DNA of 64,000 nt. Origin: Mycolicibacterium lutetiense. Lineage in GTDB: Bacteria > Actinomycetota > Actinomycetes > Mycobacteriales > Mycobacteriaceae. The notes beneath the pieces are model-generated. The model saw nothing but the letters and a program-made list of their open reading frames with translations, was not told where the DNA came from and did not search any database. How positions within the stretch are numbered: the first letter of the stretch is position 1; every line of letters starts with the position of its first letter. The stretch is from assembly GCF_017876775.1 (NCBI RefSeq), contig NZ_JAGIOP010000002.1:2108001-2172000 (forward strand). The letters run 5' to 3'. This document shows, piece by piece, positions 61,227 to 64,000 of this stretch. Made by a program: the position numbers and the translations under genes.

Positions 61227-64000
61227 ACGTCTTCGATCTGCTCGGCCCGTTGCCGAAGGCCAACAGCACCACGGTGTTGGAGGCCAGCGCGGGCACCGGC
61301 AAGACCTTTGCGCTGGCCGGTCTGGTGACCCGCCTGGTGGCCGAGGGCTCGGCGACGCTGGATCAGATGCTGCTCATCACGTTCGGCCGGGCTGCCAGTC
61401 AGGAGTTGCGGGAGCGGGTGCGGGCCCAGATCGTCGGTGCGCTGGCGGCGTTGGAGGACCCGGCTCGCGCCGACAACGATCTACTGCGGTATCTGATCGC
61501 CGAGGACCAGCAGGCCCGCGGGCAGCGGCTGCGCGACGCCCTGGCCGGTTTCGACGCGGCAACGATCGCCACCACACATCAGTTCTGCCAGATCGTCCTG
61601 AAATCCCTTGGCGTGGCCGGAGACAGCGATTCGGGTGTGACGCTGGTCGAGAGTCTGGACGAGTTGGTCTGCGAGATCGTGGACGATCTCTATCTCGCCC
61701 ACTTCGGCGCTCTGCGGGAAACCCCGGAGCTGGGGTATGCCGAGGCGCTGAAACTGGCCCGGGTGGTGGTGGCCAATCCGGCGACCGAGCTGCGCCCGCT
61801 GGACCCTGAACCGGAGTCCCCGGCGGGGATTCGGGTGGCGTTCGCGCGGGCGGTGCTGGCGGAGTTGGAGATTCGCAAGCGGCGGCGCGGCGTGCTGGGC
61901 TATGACGATCTGCTGACCCGGCTGGCCGGCGCCTTGACTGCCGAGAATTCCGCGGCAGGGGTACGGATGGCGCAGCGCTGGCCGATCGTGATGGTCGACG
62001 AGTTCCAGGACACCGACCCGGTGCAGTGGCAGGTGATCGAGCGGGCGTTCTCCGGGCATTCCACGCTGATCCTCATCGGTGATCCCAAGCAGGCGATCTA
62101 CGCATTCCGCGGCGGCGACATCGATACCTATCTGCGGGCCGCGGCGACCGCCGGAGACAAGCAGACGCTGGGCACCAACTGGCGTAGCGACAGTGTGCTG
62201 GTCGAGCGGTTGCAGGCGGTGCTGCGCGGTGCCGAACTCGGGGGCCCCGACATTGTGGTGCACGACGTGCAGGCACACCATCAGGGTCATCGGCTGGCCG
62301 GGGCGCCCTACAACGATCCCTTCCGGCTGCGGGTGGTGCCGCGGAACCGCACCGGCACCAAGGTGATTCCGATCGCCGATCTGCGCCACCACATCGGTCG
62401 GGATCTGGCCGCCGACATCGGGGCATTGTTGGCCAGCGGCGCCACCTATGCCGACCGGCAGCTGCAAGCGGGCGATATCGCGGTGATCGTCGAGACCCAC
62501 AAGGACGCCGGGGCCTGCCATACCGCGCTGCTCGACGCCGGTATCCCCGCGGTCTACACCGGGGATTCGGATGTGTTCAATTCCGATGCGGCCGGGGACT
62601 GGCTGTATCTGTTGGAGGCCTTCGATCAGCCGCACCGCACCGGGCTGGTGCGTGCCGCGGCGGCCACGATGTTCTTCGGGGAGACCGCGGAAACTCTTGC
62701 CGCGGGCGGTGATGCGTTGACCGACCGGGTCGCCGACACGCTGCGCACCTGGGCCGGTCATGCCCGGGATCGGGGTGTGGCGGCGATATTCGAGGCTGCG
62801 CAGCTGGCCGGGATGAGCAGGCGGGTGCTGTCGTGGCAGGGTGGCGAGCGGTTGATGACCGATCTGGCGCAGGTGACCCAGCTCCTGGGCGACACCTCGC
62901 ACCGGGAGGGCTTCGGGCTGGCCGCCCTGCGGGATTGGCTGCGCACCCAGCGGTCTGAGGGCCGGGGTTCGTCCGAACGCAACCGTCGCCTCGACAGCGA
63001 CGCGGCCGCGGTGCAGATCATGACGGTGTGGGTGAGCAAGGGACTGCAGTTCCCGATCGTGTATCTGCCGTTCGCGTTCAATCGGTATGTGCCGGAGCCG
63101 GATCTGGTGTTGTTCCACGACGAGGGGGTGCGCTGCCTGCAGATCGGTGGCCCCGATCCGGCGGTTACCCGCGCCGGGCGGGCCGAGGCCGCCGCCGATG
63201 ACAGCCGCCTGACCTATGTGGCGATGACCCGGGCCCAGTCGCAGGTGGTGGCGTGGTGGGCGCCGTCCAACGACGAGCCGAACGGCGGCCTGTCGCGCCT
63301 GTTGCGGGGCCGTGCGCCCGGGCAGTCCGTGGTGCCCGACCGTTGTGCACCGGCCCGGGTCTCCGATGACGATGCGCTGGCCCGGCTGCGGGCCTGGGAG
63401 GCCGCGGGTGGTCCGCTGCTGGAGGAGTCGGTGATCGGTGCGGTCATGCCGGTGCCGGCTCAGGCGATACCGGATGATCTGGCGGCACGGCATTTTCATC
63501 GCTCCATCGACACCGCGTGGCGGCGCACGTCGTATTCGGGGCTGCTGCGGGCGGCCGAAGACGCCGGGAATTCCGGGGTGTCCAGCGAGCCCGAGGTCGC
63601 CGAGCTCGACGACGAGTCGACCGACATCGCCGTCGTCGCCCCCGCCCAGGGTGCCGACGTGCCCTCCCCGATGGCGTCGCTGCCGACCGGGGCCGCGTTC
63701 GGATCGCTTGTGCACGCGGTGCTGGAGACCGCCGACCCGCTGGCCGCGGATCTGACATCCGAACTGCTGGCCGAGGTCCGCCGCCACGCGGCCCGCTGGC
63801 CCGTCGAGATCGAGGCCGACGAACTCGCCGCCGCGCTGGTGCCGATGCACGACACTCCGTTGGGCCCATTGGCCCCCGGCATGACGCTGCGCCAGATCGG
63901 GTTGGCGGACCGGTTGTGCGAGTTGGACTTCGAGTTCCCAATGGCCGGCGGCGATCTGCGCGGCGGTGAGTACGCCCGGTTGGCCGAGATCGGGGCCCTG
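61223..64000 (+). CDS. recB: RecBCD subunit RecB, N-terminal part (truncated by window edge)
   Basis: The first 926 codons of RecB from GTG at 61223, the frame open to the window end. Walker A is ASAGTGKT (near residue 24), helicase motif Ia is LITFGRAAS, the Walker B region reads VDEFQDTDPVQ (near 258), and motif III is GDPKQAIYAFRGGD. Motif V/VI follow (MTVWVSKGLQFPIVYLPF; VAMTRAQ). The C-terminal nuclease domain begins after about residue 790 and its metal-binding motif probably lies beyond the end. Partner of RecC, with which it overlaps by four bases. Confidence 0.96.
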   Translation, partial: MNVFDLLGPLPKANSTTVLEASAGTGKTFALAGLVTRLVAEGSATLDQMLLITFGRAASQELRERVRAQIVGALAALEDPARADNDLLRYLIAEDQQARGQRLRDALAGFDAATIATTHQFCQIVLKSLGVAGDSDSGVTLVESLDELVCEIVDDLYLAHFGALRETPELGYAEALKLARVVVANPATELRPLDPEPESPAGIRVAFARAVLAELEIRKRRRGVLGYDDLLTRLAGALTAENSAAGVRMAQRWPIVMVDEFQDTDPVQWQVIERAFSGHSTLILIGDPKQAIYAFRGGDIDTYLRAAATAGDKQTLGTNWRSDSVLVERLQAVLRGAELGGPDIVVHDVQAHHQGHRLAGAPYNDPFRLRVVPRNRTGTKVIPIADLRHHIGRDLAADIGALLASGATYADRQLQAGDIAVIVETHKDAGACHTALLDAGIPAVYTGDSDVFNSDAAGDWLYLLEAFDQPHRTGLVRAAAATMFFGETAETLAAGGDALTDRVADTLRTWAGHARDRGVAAIFEAAQLAGMSRRVLSWQGGERLMTDLAQVTQLLGDTSHREGFGLAALRDWLRTQRSEGRGSSERNRRLDSDAAAVQIMTVWVSKGLQFPIVYLPFAFNRYVPEPDLVLFHDEGVRCLQIGGPDPAVTRAGRAEAAADDSRLTYVAMTRAQSQVVAWWAPSNDEPNGGLSRLLRGRAPGQSVVPDRCAPARVSDDDALARLRAWEAAGGPLLEESVIGAVMPVPAQAIPDDLAARHFHRSIDTAWRRTSYSGLLRAAEDAGNSGVSSEPEVAELDDESTDIAVVAPAQGADVPSPMASLPTGAAFGSLVHAVLETADPLAADLTSELLAEVRRHAARWPVEIEADELAAALVPMHDTPLGPLAPGMTLRQIGLADRLCELDFEFPMAGGDLRGGEYARLAEIGAL

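Overview
The window looks like the chromosome of a fast-growing Mycobacterium (Mycolicibacterium type). It is GC-rich, uses many GTG starts, and carries mycolic-acid genes (hadABC, two cyclopropane/methyl mycolate synthases), the Mce-transporter ATPase gene mceG/mkl, cutinase-like and GjpA-like exported proteins, and a mycofactocin-type dehydrogenase. From memory, the gene order follows M. tuberculosis Rv0687 to Rv0630c read backwards. No database search was possible, so homolog names rest on recognised motifs and remembered synteny.

Layout from left to right. Positions 1-2084: a truncated mycofactocin-type SDR, a SHOCT-domain membrane protein and a cutinase-family esterase. 2255-6560: tuf, fusA, rpsG and rpsL on the minus strand, with a strong terminator after tuf. 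6831-11378: a TetR regulator, two DUF3558-type lipoproteins, two DUF3060-type exported proteins and a GjpA-like exported protein. 11402-15459: a tightly overlapping fadE8-echA4-PaaX-like-echA5 operon. 15625-16731: a PAP2/AUR1-type membrane enzyme. 16908-24398: rpoC and rpoB with a good sigma-70 type promoter upstream. 24880-27174: mceG, rplL and rplJ. 27484-29238: a DUF1772/HxlR pair and a ROK sugar kinase. 29247-34806: an operon with a large GH38 alpha-mannosidase and an EEP-family hydrolase.

34872-39251 looks like an accessory stretch: an orphan nucleotidyltransferase, a WYL regulator divergent from two DinB-fold proteins, and a TetR regulator divergent from a DUF2236/MpaB-type oxygenase. 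39304-43697: an ABC1 kinase, a LipG-like hydrolase and two mycolic acid methyltransferases. 43792-45717: a double YCII/DGPF protein and an ECF42-type sigma factor. 45791-50551: rplA, rplK, nusG, secE, tRNA-Trp, hadC, hadB, hadA, rpmG, tRNA-Met and tRNA-Thr on the minus strand. 50660-52344: hmp and nsrR (nitric oxide response). 52481-56095: a glyoxalase II-like hydrolase, a DUF2235-like protein without its catalytic serine, a membrane protein with an acidic tail and echA3. 56311-58016: a MarR/MFS pair. 58041-64000: recC and the first part of recB.

The theme is a conserved backbone for translation, transcription and cell-envelope lipids, broken by small regulator-plus-target modules. Several of these modules carry a clear palindrome in the shared intergenic space (HxlR, WYL, TetR, NsrR, MarR and the alpha-mannosidase operon). 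The strongest candidates for less-described biology are the ECF42/DGPF unit with a matching promoter, the DUF2235-like protein lacking its nucleophile, and the accessory stretch at 34.8-39.3 kb. I see no CRISPR array, prophage, insertion sequence or rRNA gene.
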